A stretch of 64,000 nt of DNA from Bradyrhizobium diazoefficiens USDA 110 (GCF_000011365.1 NC_004463.1:8604001-8668000), one strand, 5' to 3'; positions 43,213 through 51,665 are shown, counted from the stretch's first letter. Notes: generated by a model from the sequence alone, not told the origin. Program-made: numbers and translations.

Positions 43213-44811
43213 TTGACTGACACATTCGATTTTGTCGTCGTGGGCGCGGGCTCCGGCGGCTGCGCGGTTGCGGGGCGGCTGTCGGAGGATGCGGCGACAT
43301 CAGTGGCGCTGCTCGATGCGGGCGGGCGGAACGACAGTTGGCGGATCACCACGCCATTCGGGCTCGCTTTGCCATACCGCGCGGCCAACTGGGCGTTCGA
43401 CACTGTGCCGCAGAAGGGATTGAACGGCCGCATCGGCTATCAACCGCGCGGCAAGGGCCTCGGCGGTTCCTCGGCGATCAACGCGATGGTCTATATCCGC
43501 GGCAACAAATGGGACTACGACCACTGGGCCGCGCTCGGCAACGCCGGCTGGTCGTATGCGGATGTGCTGCCCTACTTCAAGCGCTCGGAGAACAACGCCG
43601 ATTTCGACGGCGAATATCATGGCAAGGGCGGCCCGCTGCATGTCAACAAGCTGCGCTCGGACAATCCGATCCATGACGTCTTCCATCAGGCTGCGCGCGA
43701 GGCGCAGTTCCGCATTCGCGAGGACTTCAATGAAGAGGACCATGAAGGGCTCGGCAGCTACCAGGTGACGCAGCACGGTGGCGAGCGCTGGAGCGCGGCG
43801 CGCGCCTATGTGGATCCCCACATGGGCAAGCGGGCGAATCTGCGCGTCGAGACGCAAGCGCATGCCACGCGCATCCTGTTCGAAGGTAGGCGCGCAGTGG
43901 GCGTCGAGTACCGGCAGGGCAAGGAGCTGAAGCAGCTCCGCGCCCGCCGCGAGGTGATCCTCGCCTCCGGCGCCTTCCAGTCGCCGCAGTTGCTGATGCT
44001 GTCGGGCGTCGGCGACGGCGATGCGCTTGCCGCGCACGGCATCGGCGTCGTGCATCATTTGCCGGGCGTCGGGCGCAATCTGCAGGACCATCCGGATTTC
44101 GTGTTCGTCTACGCCTCCGACTATCCGCACTTCGTTCACGCGTCACTCGGCCGGCTGCCATCCCTGCTGCGCGCGATCCAGCGGTACCGCCGCGAGCGAC
44201 GCGGCCTGATGACCACCAATTTCGCCGAGTGTGGCGGCTTCCTGAAGACGCAGGCTCACCTCGACGTGCCGGACATTCAACTGCACTTCATCATCGCGAT
44301 GCTCGACGACCACGGCCGCAAGAAGCACAAGGAAGCGGGCTTCTCGTGCCATGTCTGCCTGCTCAGACCGAAGAGCCGCGGCAGCGTCTGGCTGAAGAGC
44401 GCCGATCCGCTCGCAGCCCCCATGATCGATCCGAATTTTTTGGGCGAGGCGGAGGATCTCGAGACGATGGTCGCGGGCTTCAAGACCACGCGACGGCTGA
44501 TGGAGACGCCTGCGATGCGCGCGTTGCAGAAGAAGGACATGTTCACGTCCGATGTGAAGACGGACGACGATATCCGCGCCATCCTGCGCAATCGCGTCGA
44601 CACCGTCTATCACCCCGTCGGCACCTGCAAGATGGGCACGGACGCGATGGCCGTGGTCGATCCGCAATTGAAGGTGCACGGCGTCGAGGCCATGCGCGTC
44701 GTCGATGCCTCGATCATGCCGACGCTGATCGGCGGTAACACCAATGCGCCGACGATCATGATCGGAGAGAAGGCGGCGGATATGATCAGGGCGGAAGTGC
44801 GGGCGAATTAG
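43213..44811 (+). CDS. GMC-family FAD-dependent oxidoreductase (choline dehydrogenase-like)
   Basis: A 532-residue flavoprotein: N-terminal FAD motif FDFVVVGAGSGGCAVAGRL, GKGLGGSSAINAMVYIRGN (GMC signature 1), the SGAFQSPQLLMLSGVG-like block (signature 2), and the C-terminal VYHPVGTCKMG (active-site His) with NAPTIMIGEKAADMI. It oxidises a primary alcohol or similar. The start is TTG 43213, 9 bases after GGGGAG. The upstream in-frame ATG (43189) lies inside the palindromic repeat, so the repeat may have supplied an alternative start. Confidence 0.93.
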   Translation: MTDTFDFVVVGAGSGGCAVAGRLSEDAATSVALLDAGGRNDSWRITTPFGLALPYRAANWAFDTVPQKGLNGRIGYQPRGKGLGGSSAINAMVYIRGNKWDYDHWAALGNAGWSYADVLPYFKRSENNADFDGEYHGKGGPLHVNKLRSDNPIHDVFHQAAREAQFRIREDFNEEDHEGLGSYQVTQHGGERWSAARAYVDPHMGKRANLRVETQAHATRILFEGRRAVGVEYRQGKELKQLRARREVILASGAFQSPQLLMLSGVGDGDALAAHGIGVVHHLPGVGRNLQDHPDFVFVYASDYPHFVHASLGRLPSLLRAIQRYRRERRGLMTTNFAECGGFLKTQAHLDVPDIQLHFIIAMLDDHGRKKHKEAGFSCHVCLLRPKSRGSVWLKSADPLAAPMIDPNFLGEAEDLETMVAGFKTTRRLMETPAMRALQKKDMFTSDVKTDDDIRAILRNRVDTVYHPVGTCKMGTDAMAVVDPQLKVHGVEAMRVVDASIMPTLIGGNTNAPTIMIGEKAADMIRAEVRAN

Positions 44812-44836
44812 CGACGCTGTCGCGTCACTCTCCACT

Positions 44837-44881
44837 GTCGTCCCGGCCTAGTGCGCAATTGCGCATGGGGGCCGGGACGAC
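44837..44881. repeat. Nested extragenic palindrome between convergent genes
   Basis: A perfect 12-bp outer stem (44837-44848 with 44870-44881, GTCGTCCCGGCC) encloses a perfect 14-bp palindrome TGCGCAATTGCGCA (44852-44865). It lies tail to tail between the GMC and SDR genes, so it may act as a bidirectional terminator. Confidence 0.85.
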
Positions 44882-44889
44882 GGAAGCAA

Positions 44890-45651
44890 TCAATTCAACA
44901 AGAACCCGCCGTCCACCGTCACCACGCTCCCCGTCATGTAGCGCGAGGCCTTCGAGGCCAGCAGCAGGATCGCGCCGTCGAGATCGGACTCGGCGCCGAC
45001 GCGGCGCTGGGGGATGCGTTTTGCCAGGCGCTCGCCTGCCGGCGTCGACCAGAAGGCGTGGTTCATCTCGGTGTCGATATAGCCGGGCGCCAGCGCGTTG
45101 ATGCGGATGTTCTGCCCCGCAAGCTCCAGCGCCATCGCTTTCGTCGCCTGGATAATGCCGGCCTTGGAGATCGCGTAGGGCGACACCGCTTTCAAGACGC
45201 CGGTGCCGAGCACCGAGGCGATGTTGACGATGTTGCCTTCCTGCTTGCGCGCGATCATGCGCCGCGCGACTTCCGTCGCGAGGAAATAGGCGCCCTTGAG
45301 ATTGGCGCCGATCACCGTGTCCCAATCGGCCTCGGTCTGCTCGGTCGCCAGCTTCTCGATGGCGATGCCGGCATTGTTGATCAGCACCGTGACGGGACCG
45401 AGCGCGGCTTCCGTGGCATCGACGGCCTTCGCGATCGAGGCGATGTCGGTGACGTCGAGCGCGACGGCGGCGGCGCGGCCGCCGTTGCCGCGGATCTCCT
45501 GTTCCAGATTCTTCAACTTGTCCGTTTGCCGTGCCGCGAGCGCGACGGCCGCGCCATGCGCCGCCAGCAGCCGGGCAAACTGCCGCCCCAGCCCCTGGCT
45601 CGCGCCGGTGACGAGGATGGTTTCTTTACTGACGTCGAATAGGCCTGACAT
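44890..45651 (-). CDS. Short-chain dehydrogenase/reductase
   Basis: A 253-residue classical SDR: VTGASQGLGRQF, NNAGIAIEKL, IVNIASVLG (Ser), YAISKAG (YXXXK intact), AMALELAGQNIRINALAPGYI and GSVVTVDGGFLLN. Most like 3-oxoacyl-CoA/ACP reductases. The start is placed at ATG 45651; a further in-frame ATG six codons upstream is also possible. It is convergent with the GMC gene and divergent from the CvpA-like gene. Confidence 0.93.
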   Translation of the reverse strand: MSGLFDVSKETILVTGASQGLGRQFARLLAAHGAAVALAARQTDKLKNLEQEIRGNGGRAAAVALDVTDIASIAKAVDATEAALGPVTVLINNAGIAIEKLATEQTEADWDTVIGANLKGAYFLATEVARRMIARKQEGNIVNIASVLGTGVLKAVSPYAISKAGIIQATKAMALELAGQNIRINALAPGYIDTEMNHAFWSTPAGERLAKRIPQRRVGAESDLDGAILLLASKASRYMTGSVVTVDGGFLLN

Positions 45652-45772
45652 GACGATTTCCTTGGGCATAACCCTTGAGCTTCCGGAGCCAAAAATACAG
45701 ACGATTTTAGCGGTCTGAAACCAGAATGATCGGTTCGGCGTTCATTCGTTCCACCGAGGCAGGGCTCTGCTC

Positions 45773-46285
45773 ATGAACAGTTTCGATCTCGCGGTCTATG
45801 CGGCGCTCGCCATCGCCATCGGCTTCGGATTCAGGACCGGCCTGCTGCGCAGCGCCATGACCATCCTCGCCTATCTGCTCGCCGCGCCCATCGCGGTCGC
45901 GCTGATGCCGCTGATCGTGCCGCAGGTCGCAAGCAATCCGAACGCGCCGCTGCTCCAGAACTGGATCTGGTTCTTCGGCATCTTTCTCGTCGTCGGCATG
46001 TTGTTCGGACATATCGGCCGCCTCGCGGTGAACGACACGGTCCGTGAGGCCGGGATCGGCGACCGCCTTGGCGGCGCCGCGCTCGGCGCCATCAGGGTCG
46101 GCCTCGTCGCCACCACGCTGGTGCTGGTGTTCGACCAGATCGTGCCGGCCAACCGCCAGCCGCCCTTCCTGGCCGGCTCGCATCTGCGGCCGCTGTTCTC
46201 GGCGGCCGGGCAGATGGGCTTCAAGTCGCTGCCGCCGGAAGCCGCTGCCGCGATCGACCGCCTCAAGCAGGAGCGGCACATCTGA
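45773..46285 (+). CDS. CvpA-family inner-membrane protein
   Basis: A 170-residue membrane protein with four hydrophobic segments in the CvpA order (NSFDLAVYAALAIAIGFGF, TILAYLLAAPIAVALM, WIWFFGIFLVVGMLFGHIGR, GAALGAIRVGLVATTLVLV), the family linked in enterics to colicin V production. The Gly-rich GDRLGGAALGAIRVG loop is typical. ATG 45773 follows AGGGC. An SDR gene of the same direction follows 128 bases downstream. Confidence 0.85.
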   Translation: MNSFDLAVYAALAIAIGFGFRTGLLRSAMTILAYLLAAPIAVALMPLIVPQVASNPNAPLLQNWIWFFGIFLVVGMLFGHIGRLAVNDTVREAGIGDRLGGAALGAIRVGLVATTLVLVFDQIVPANRQPPFLAGSHLRPLFSAAGQMGFKSLPPEAAAAIDRLKQERHI

Positions 46286-46413
46286 TCAGGCGCATTTGCA
46301 TCGCCGCGCGGATGCGCATGCATTTTGGTGCGAGCCCGTCCCTTATCAGCGGCACCACGATTGGCTAGAGTGCCGCCCGTCCAAAACCTGCCTGACATTA
46401 CGGGAGTGAAACA

Positions 46414-47196
46414 GTGGATCTTGGGATCAAAGGTCGCCGCGCCATCGTCTGCGCATCCAGCAAGGGCCTCGGCCGCGCCTGCGCCATCTCGCTGGCCGAA
46501 GCCGGCGTTCACGTCACGCTGACCGCGCGCGGCGCCGAGGCCCTGAAGAAAACCGCCGACGACATCCGCAAACTCTATCCGGCCGTCACGGTCACCGAGA
46601 TCGTCGGCGACATCACGACGCCGGCGGGCCGCGAGGCCGTGCTGAAGGCCTGCCCCGAGCCGGACATCCTGATCAACAATGCCGGCGGCCCGCCGCCCGG
46701 CGATTTCCGCAACTGGACCCGCGATGACTGGATCAAGGCGATCGACGCCAACATGCTGACCCCGATCGAGCTGATCAAGGCGACCGTGGACGGCATGATG
46801 GCGCGCAAGTTCGGCCGCATCGTCAACATCACCTCGGCCGCGGTGAAGGCGCCGATCGACATCCTCGGCCTCTCCAACGGCGCGCGCGCCGGCCTCACCG
46901 GCTTCATCGCCGGCCTGTCGCGCAAGACCGTGATCAACAACGTCACCATCAACGGCCTCCTGCCGGGCCCGTTCGAGACCGACCGCCTGACCGGCACCGC
47001 CAAGGCCGAGGCCGACAAGCGCGGCACAACGCCGGAGCAGATCCTGGCCGAGCGCGCCAAGCTCAATCCCGCCGGCCGCTTCGGCCAGCCGGACGAGTTC
47101 GGCTATGCCTGCGCTTTTCTCTGCGGCGCCAAGGCCGGCTTCATCACCGGGCAGAACATCCTGCTCGACGGTGGCGCGTTCCCGGGCACGCTGTGA
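46414..47196 (+). CDS. SDR family protein with altered catalytic Tyr/Lys
   Basis: A 260-residue SDR starting at GTG 46414, with CGGGAG upstream. The cofactor fold is intact (RRAIVCASSKGLGRACA, NNAGGPPPGDF, GQNILLDGGAFPG), and the structural ITSAAVKAPIDI Ser is present. Where YXXXK is expected the sequence is LSNGARAGLTGF, so the Tyr is replaced by Ser and the Lys by Arg. A recognised side branch of SDRs has this SNXXR form, often annotated as 3-oxoacyl-ACP reductase. Activity as a normal dehydrogenase is uncertain. Confidence 0.9.
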   Translation: MDLGIKGRRAIVCASSKGLGRACAISLAEAGVHVTLTARGAEALKKTADDIRKLYPAVTVTEIVGDITTPAGREAVLKACPEPDILINNAGGPPPGDFRNWTRDDWIKAIDANMLTPIELIKATVDGMMARKFGRIVNITSAAVKAPIDILGLSNGARAGLTGFIAGLSRKTVINNVTINGLLPGPFETDRLTGTAKAEADKRGTTPEQILAERAKLNPAGRFGQPDEFGYACAFLCGAKAGFITGQNILLDGGAFPGTL

Positions 47197-47232
47197 GCCA
47201 TCGCGCCTGAGACGGCGCAATCCACGAAAGAC

Positions 47233-47263
47233 CATCATGCCCGGGCTTGCCCCGGGCATGATG
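47233..47263. repeat. Extragenic palindrome (CATCATGCCCGGG)
   Basis: A perfect 13-bp stem CATCATGCCCGGG/CCCGGGCATGATG with a 5-nt loop, located 37 bases after the SDR stop and before the convergent DUF3775 gene. A short repeat of a type frequent between bradyrhizobial genes; it may terminate transcription from the left. Confidence 0.85.
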
Positions 47264-47315
47264 ATGTGGAGGCGTCAGAGCCCAATCATTTCCGGCTCAC
47301 TGCGAGCCCGGCTAC

Positions 47316-47792
47316 TCATCGCCGTTTCGTCGGCTCATCCTCGTCCCGTTCGCTGGGACCGGAGGAATCGGCAGTGAGGCGCTCATCGGTCCAGTCGATG
47401 CCGAGTTCGTCGAGACCGTCGGCCAACAGATCGCCCAGCATCGGCTCGCCCAGCAGATATTGCACAGCTTCGCGCCGGGGCGCCTTGTACTCGGCGCGGG
47501 CCTCGGCGGCGCGGGCGCGCAGATCGTCCCACTCGTCGACGGAGCCGTCGCCGCGGCCAATCCACATCAGCGTCACGAGGTCGAGCTGCTCGTCCTCGTT
47601 CAGCGCCCCGATGAAGCCGGTCAACTCGCTTGCGACCGGATCGGACGCCGTGTCCTCCAGAACGTCGATCCCGTCATCGTCGGAGGGGTTCGAGCCCGAG
47701 TCCGGATCGGATGCTGCTTCCTTGACGTCGAATTCGCGGGCCTTCTCGATGATGAAAGCGACCTTCTCGGCGGAAATTGCAAGCTCTGGCAT
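47316..47792 (-). CDS. DUF3775 domain protein
   Basis: A 158-residue soluble acidic protein, MPELAISAEKVAFIIEKARE at its start, with GFIGALNEDEQLDLVTLMWIGRGDG and YLLGEPMLGDLLADGLDELG, which match the DUF3775 pattern. Ser/Asp-rich stretch SDPDSGSNPSDDDG. ATG 47792 follows AGAGGGGAA at good distance; an upstream extension is unlikely. Function unknown. It is convergent with the SDR gene and monocistronic. Confidence 0.85.
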   Translation of the reverse strand: MPELAISAEKVAFIIEKAREFDVKEAASDPDSGSNPSDDDGIDVLEDTASDPVASELTGFIGALNEDEQLDLVTLMWIGRGDGSVDEWDDLRARAAEARAEYKAPRREAVQYLLGEPMLGDLLADGLDELGIDWTDERLTADSSGPSERDEDEPTKRR

Positions 47793-47917
47793 CGTCTTCC
47801 CCTCTCGCTCTTCTCTGGTTTTTCCTGGGTTCCAGCGATAACGCGGCGCGCCACCAGATGATCCATTGCGCTTCATGGCGGAAACCCGCATGTTTCGGCG
47901 CCAAAGCGTTCTCTCTC

Positions 47918-48011
47918 GTCATTCCGGCGCGGGACGTCGTCGCGAACCCGGACTCTCACGCAACGATCTCGAGATTCCGGGTTCGATGCTTGCGCATCGC
48001 CCCGGAATGAC
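47918..48011. repeat. Extragenic palindromic repeat, family A, copy 3
   Basis: A 94-bp element with GTCATTCCGG ... CCCCGGAATGAC ends and the CTCGAGATTCCGGGTTCG core. Its left inner arm is extended (GGACGTCGTCG) compared with the other copies. It lies in the divergent region upstream of both the DUF3775 and MBL hydrolase genes. Confidence 0.9.
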
Positions 48012-48047
48012 AGCGAGGCGCAAAGCAAGAACATGGGGATGCGCCGG

Positions 48048-48896
48048 ATGTCGTGGAAGGTGGGCAAGGTCAAGATCACGAAACTCGTCGAGATGGAGAC
48101 AGTCGGCTCGACCCGCTTCATCCTGCCGGCCGCGACCAACGATGAAATCCGGAAGCTGCCCTGGCTGATCCCGCATTTCGCCACCGAAGAGGGCCGACTG
48201 AAAATGTCGATCCACTCGCTGGTGGTCGAGACGCCGACGCGCCGCATCGTGGTCGACACCGGTCTCGGCAACGACAAGCAGGGCCGCGGCGTCCCCGTCT
48301 GGAACAACCGCAGCACGCCGTTTCTGGAGACCATGGCGGCGGCGGGCTTTCCCCCTGACAGCATCGACACCGTGCTGTGCACACATCTTCATGTCGACCA
48401 TGTCGGCTGGAATACAAAACTGGTCGACGGCAAATGGGTGCCGACCTTCCCGAAGGCGCGCTACCTGTTCGGCGAGACCGAATACGAGTATTGGCGCGAT
48501 TATACGGCCGAGCCGGACAAGGTCGCGGTGTTCAACGATTCCGTGAAGCCGGTCGTCGATGCCGGCCAGGTCGAGCTGATCCCAAGCGATCACCGGCTCT
48601 GCGAGGAGATCAGCGTGATCCCGACCCCCGGCCACAGCCCCGGTCACATGAGCGTCCTGATCGAGTCCGGCGGTGAGCAGGGGCTGCTCACCGGCGACGT
48701 TGCCCATCATCCCTGCCAGATGTCGCATCTCGACTGGTGCTCGGTCATCGATACCGATCCCGCCCAATCGGCGGCAACGCGGCACAAGGTGTTCTCGCGC
48801 CTTGCCGACACCCCGACGCTGGTGATCGGCGGGCATTATTCGGCCGGACACATCAGGCGGGATGGGGACGCGTTCAGGTTCGTGGCGCTGGGATGA
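48048..48896 (+). CDS. MBL-fold hydrolase, AHL-lactonase-like (copy 1)
   Basis: A 282-residue metallo-beta-lactamase-fold protein. The di-metal motif is THLHVDHVGWNT, with TPGHSPGHMSV, TGDVAHHP and GGHYSAGH completing the set. This is the class of AHL lactonases and related lactone/ester hydrolases. ATG 48048 follows GGGGAT; ATGs at 48033 and 48039 are alternatives. It is clearly paralogous to the hydrolase at 50682 (shared THLHVDHVGWN and WVPTFPKARY). Its ligand may be a quorum lactone or a catabolic lactone. Confidence 0.92.
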   Translation: MSWKVGKVKITKLVEMETVGSTRFILPAATNDEIRKLPWLIPHFATEEGRLKMSIHSLVVETPTRRIVVDTGLGNDKQGRGVPVWNNRSTPFLETMAAAGFPPDSIDTVLCTHLHVDHVGWNTKLVDGKWVPTFPKARYLFGETEYEYWRDYTAEPDKVAVFNDSVKPVVDAGQVELIPSDHRLCEEISVIPTPGHSPGHMSVLIESGGEQGLLTGDVAHHPCQMSHLDWCSVIDTDPAQSAATRHKVFSRLADTPTLVIGGHYSAGHIRRDGDAFRFVALG

Positions 48897-48905
48897 GACG
48901 CAATC

Positions 48906-48993
48906 GTAGGGTGGGCACAGCGCGGCGTGTCCACCCTCCCGGGCAAGGAAAAGAATTGGTGGGCACGGCGCTCCGCACCTTTGCCCACCCTAC
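48906..48993. repeat. Extragenic palindromic repeat, family B, copy 1
   Basis: An 88-bp element starting GTAGGGTGGGCA and ending TGCCCACCCTAC, with inner GTGTCCACC and GGTGGGCACGGCG arms. It is found just after the MBL hydrolase gene and again after its paralogue (51561-51641). Confidence 0.9.
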
Positions 48994-49097
48994 AAAGGAG
49001 GGGCTGCAATGCGCCCCGTTTTGAGCGGTTGAATTTCCCGCCGCCCTGTTCCATGAAGCTATTTAACCGATCGGTCCATCTCCAGGGAGAAACGAGA

Positions 49098-49940
49098 ATG
49101 AAGCTTGTTCGTTACGGCGAAAAGGGTGCGGAAAAGCCCGGCCTGATCGACAAATCCGGCCAGTTGCGCGACCTGTCGGCGCATGTGAAGGACCTGACCG
49201 GCGAGGCCTATTCGCCGGAAAGCCTGAAGAAGCTCGCCGCGCTCGACCCCGCCTCGCTGCCCGCCGTTTCCGGCAAGCCGCGGTTCGGCGCACCCGTCAC
49301 CGGCATCTCGAAATTCGTCGCCATCGGCCTCAACTACAGCGACCACGCCAAGGAAACGGGAGCCGCGATCCCGACCGAGCCGATCATCTTCATGAAGGCG
49401 AACACCTCGCTGTCCGGCCCGAACGACGCGGTCGAGAAGCCGCGCGGCTCGACCAAGCTCGACTGGGAGGTCGAGATCGCCGCCATCATCGGCACCCGCG
49501 CCAAGTACGTCTCCGAAGCCGACGCGCTGAACTACGTCGCCGGCTATTGCGTCTGCAACGACGTCTCCGAGCGCAACTTCCAGACCGAGCGCCTCGGCCA
49601 GTGGACCAAGGGCAAGTCGCACGACACCTTCGGTCCGGTCGGCCCGTGGCTGGCCACCAAGGACGAGATCAAGGACGTGCAGAACCTGTCGATGTGGCTC
49701 GACGTCAACGGCCAGCGCCGCCAGACCGGCTCGACCAAGACCATGATCTTCTCCATGGCCAAGTGCATCTCCTATGTCTCGCAGTTCATGACGCTGCTGC
49801 CGGGCGACATCATCACCACGGGCACCCCGCCCGGCGTCGGCCTCGGCATGAAGCCGCCGACCTTCCTCAATGTCGGCGACGTCGTGACGCTGGGCATCGA
49901 GGGTCTCGGCGAGCAGCGGCAGGAGATCGTGGCAGCGTAA
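49098..49940 (+). CDS. Fumarylacetoacetate-hydrolase-family protein
   Basis: A 280-residue FAH-fold hydrolase. The N-terminal cap LVRYGEKGAEKPGLIDKSG is followed by the FAH core with IGLNYSDHAKETGAAIP, metal-ligand block KLDWEVEIAAIIG, DVSERNFQTERLGQW, SHDTFGPVGPWL and LPGDIITTGTPPGVGLGMKPP. This branch contains 2-keto acid hydratases, acylpyruvases and oxaloacetate tautomerases; the substrate is probably a 2,4-dioxo acid. ATG 49098 follows GGGAGA. It lies between two MBL hydrolases with the GST next, resembling a small catabolic set. Confidence 0.93.
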   Translation: MKLVRYGEKGAEKPGLIDKSGQLRDLSAHVKDLTGEAYSPESLKKLAALDPASLPAVSGKPRFGAPVTGISKFVAIGLNYSDHAKETGAAIPTEPIIFMKANTSLSGPNDAVEKPRGSTKLDWEVEIAAIIGTRAKYVSEADALNYVAGYCVCNDVSERNFQTERLGQWTKGKSHDTFGPVGPWLATKDEIKDVQNLSMWLDVNGQRRQTGSTKTMIFSMAKCISYVSQFMTLLPGDIITTGTPPGVGLGMKPPTFLNVGDVVTLGIEGLGEQRQEIVAA

Positions 49941-49958
49941 GCGGCAATCACCTCCTTC

Positions 49959-50039
49959 GTCATTCCGGGATGGCGCGAGAGCGCCAGACCCGGAATCTCG
50001 AGATTCCGGGTTCGATGCTTCGCATCGCCCCGGAATGAC
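49959..50039. repeat. Extragenic palindromic repeat, family A, copy 4
   Basis: An 81-bp element, GTCATTCCGGGA to CCCCGGAATGAC, with inner hairpin GGCGCGAGAGCGCC and the CTCGAGATTCCGGGTTCG core plus GATGCTTCGCATC. It lies between the FAH and GST genes, 18 bases after the FAH stop. Confidence 0.9.
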
Positions 50040-50053
50040 AACAAGGATCCAAA

Positions 50054-50665
50054 ATGAAGCTCACCTTCTCCGCCGCCTCGCCCTTCGCCCGCAAGGTGCG
50101 CATCGCCGCGATCGAGCTTGGGCTGATCGACAAGATCGAGTTCACGCCGGCAACCGTCGCCCCGGGGCAAGCCAATGAGGACTATTCGCGCATCACGCCG
50201 CTGAAGAAGCTGCCGGTGCTGATCACCAATGACGGCGACGTCATCCTCGATTCCTACGTCATCGTCGAATATCTCAACGAGATGGCCGGCGGCAGCCTGA
50301 TCCCGGATTACGGTCCGCGGCGATGGAAGGCCAAGACCAATCACTCCCTGATCAACGGCATGCTCGATTCCATGCTGCTGTGCCGCTACGAGAGAATGGT
50401 GCGGCCGCAGGGCCTGCAATGGCAGGCGTGGTCGGACGACCACTGGAACAGGGCCTGGACCGGCATGGCGCGCTTCGAGAACATGCCCGAGGTGCTGAAC
50501 GGACCGTTCGACATCTCGCAGATCGGCCTCGTCTGCGTGCTCGGCTATGCCGATTTCCGCTTCGCCGATTGCGGCTGGCGCAAGGCCTATCCGAAGCTCG
50601 ACGCCTTCCACCAGAAGATGCTGGAGCGGCCTTCCGTGAAGATCTCGGTGCCGCCAGCGGCGTAA
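50054..50665 (+). CDS. Glutathione S-transferase
   Basis: A 203-residue GST: SPFARKVRIAAIELGLIDK (N-terminal domain with the likely catalytic Ser), PLKKLPVLI (cis-Pro), and ILDSYVIVEYL, which replaces the usual Glu-Ser GSH motif by Asp-Ser. The C-terminal helical domain ends with DFRFADCGWRKAYPKL. ATG 50054 follows AAGGATCC. It is placed between FAH and the second MBL hydrolase, all in one direction. Zeta- and maleylpyruvate-isomerase-type GSTs often pair with FAH enzymes in ring-cleavage pathways, which suggests an isomerase role. Confidence 0.93.
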   Translation: MKLTFSAASPFARKVRIAAIELGLIDKIEFTPATVAPGQANEDYSRITPLKKLPVLITNDGDVILDSYVIVEYLNEMAGGSLIPDYGPRRWKAKTNHSLINGMLDSMLLCRYERMVRPQGLQWQAWSDDHWNRAWTGMARFENMPEVLNGPFDISQIGLVCVLGYADFRFADCGWRKAYPKLDAFHQKMLERPSVKISVPPAA

Positions 50666-50681
50666 CCCGCTAGGAGTGTCC

Positions 50682-51551
50682 ATGAGCCTGAAATACTCGG
50701 TCGGCGATCTCACCATCCATCGCGTCATCGAGCAGGAAACCTCGTTCGTCCCGGCGCTGGAGATGCTGCCGGGACTGACACCCGAGGTGCTGACCGAGAA
50801 CCGGGCATGGATGCGGCAGGCCAAGGCACTCGACGACAACGATGTGCTGCTCTTGTGCTTCCAGTCCTATGTGGTGAAGACGCCGCACCACACCATTTTG
50901 ATCGACAGCTGCATCGGCAACGACAAGCCGCGCCCCAATCGGCCGAAATGGAACATGAAGACCGACGACACGTACTTGGGTGCACTTGGCGCCGCCGGAT
51001 TCTCGCCTGGCGACATCGACTTCGTGATGTGCACGCATCTGCACGTCGACCACGTCGGCTGGAACACACGGCTCGAAAACGGCCGCTGGGTGCCGACCTT
51101 CCCCAAGGCGCGCTACGTCTTCGCCAAGCAGGAGTTCGACCATTGGTCGGCTCAGAACGCGAAGACGGAGATCCCGCCTTTCGTGGACAGCGTGCTGCCG
51201 GTGGTCGAGGCCAAGCGCCACGAGTTCGTCGGCAACGACCATCAGATCGGCGACCACGTCCGCATCCTGCCGACGCCCGGTCACACACCGGGCCATATCG
51301 CAATCACGGTGGGCCGCGGCAAGGACGACGCGGTGTTCTCCGGCGATCTCATGCATTCGCCGCTGCAGACGCTCTATCCGGAGCTGTCGATCAAGTTCGA
51401 CGTCGACCCGGCGAAGGCGGCTACGACGCGCCGCAGCTTCCTGGAGCGCTATTGCGACACCGAGACGCTGTGCTGCACGGCGCACTTCCCTTCGCCGTCG
51501 GTGGGCAAGATCCGGCGCAAGGGCAACGCGTTCGTGTGTGCGGCGGTTTAG
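50682..51551 (+). CDS. MBL-fold hydrolase, AHL-lactonase-like (copy 2)
   Basis: A 289-residue paralogue of the 48048 product: THLHVDHVGWNT, WVPTFPKARYVFAKQEFDHW, TPGHTPGHIAI, SGDLMHSPLQ and the C-terminal HFPSPSVGKIRRKGN. The start MSLKYSVG at ATG 50682 is preceded by AGGAGTG; a GTG two codons upstream is possible. The gene is 16 bases after the GST stop, probably one transcript. Likely a lactone hydrolase with different specificity from copy 1. Confidence 0.93.
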   Translation: MSLKYSVGDLTIHRVIEQETSFVPALEMLPGLTPEVLTENRAWMRQAKALDDNDVLLLCFQSYVVKTPHHTILIDSCIGNDKPRPNRPKWNMKTDDTYLGALGAAGFSPGDIDFVMCTHLHVDHVGWNTRLENGRWVPTFPKARYVFAKQEFDHWSAQNAKTEIPPFVDSVLPVVEAKRHEFVGNDHQIGDHVRILPTPGHTPGHIAITVGRGKDDAVFSGDLMHSPLQTLYPELSIKFDVDPAKAATTRRSFLERYCDTETLCCTAHFPSPSVGKIRRKGNAFVCAAV

Positions 51552-51560
51552 CGAGATGCC

Positions 51561-51641
51561 GTAGGGTGGGCAAAGGCGAGCGCTTCGCGCGCCGTGCCCA
51601 CCACTCCTTATGGTGGGCACGCTCCGCTTTGCCCACCCTAC
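51561..51641. repeat. Extragenic palindromic repeat, family B, copy 2
   Basis: An 81-bp element GTAGGGTGGGCA ... TGCCCACCCTAC, with inner GTGCCCACC/GGTGGGCAC arms. It lies 9 bases after the second MBL hydrolase, matching the position of copy 1 after the first. Confidence 0.9.
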
Positions 51642-51665
51642 GATTCCACCCGTGTGGAGAAAGCA

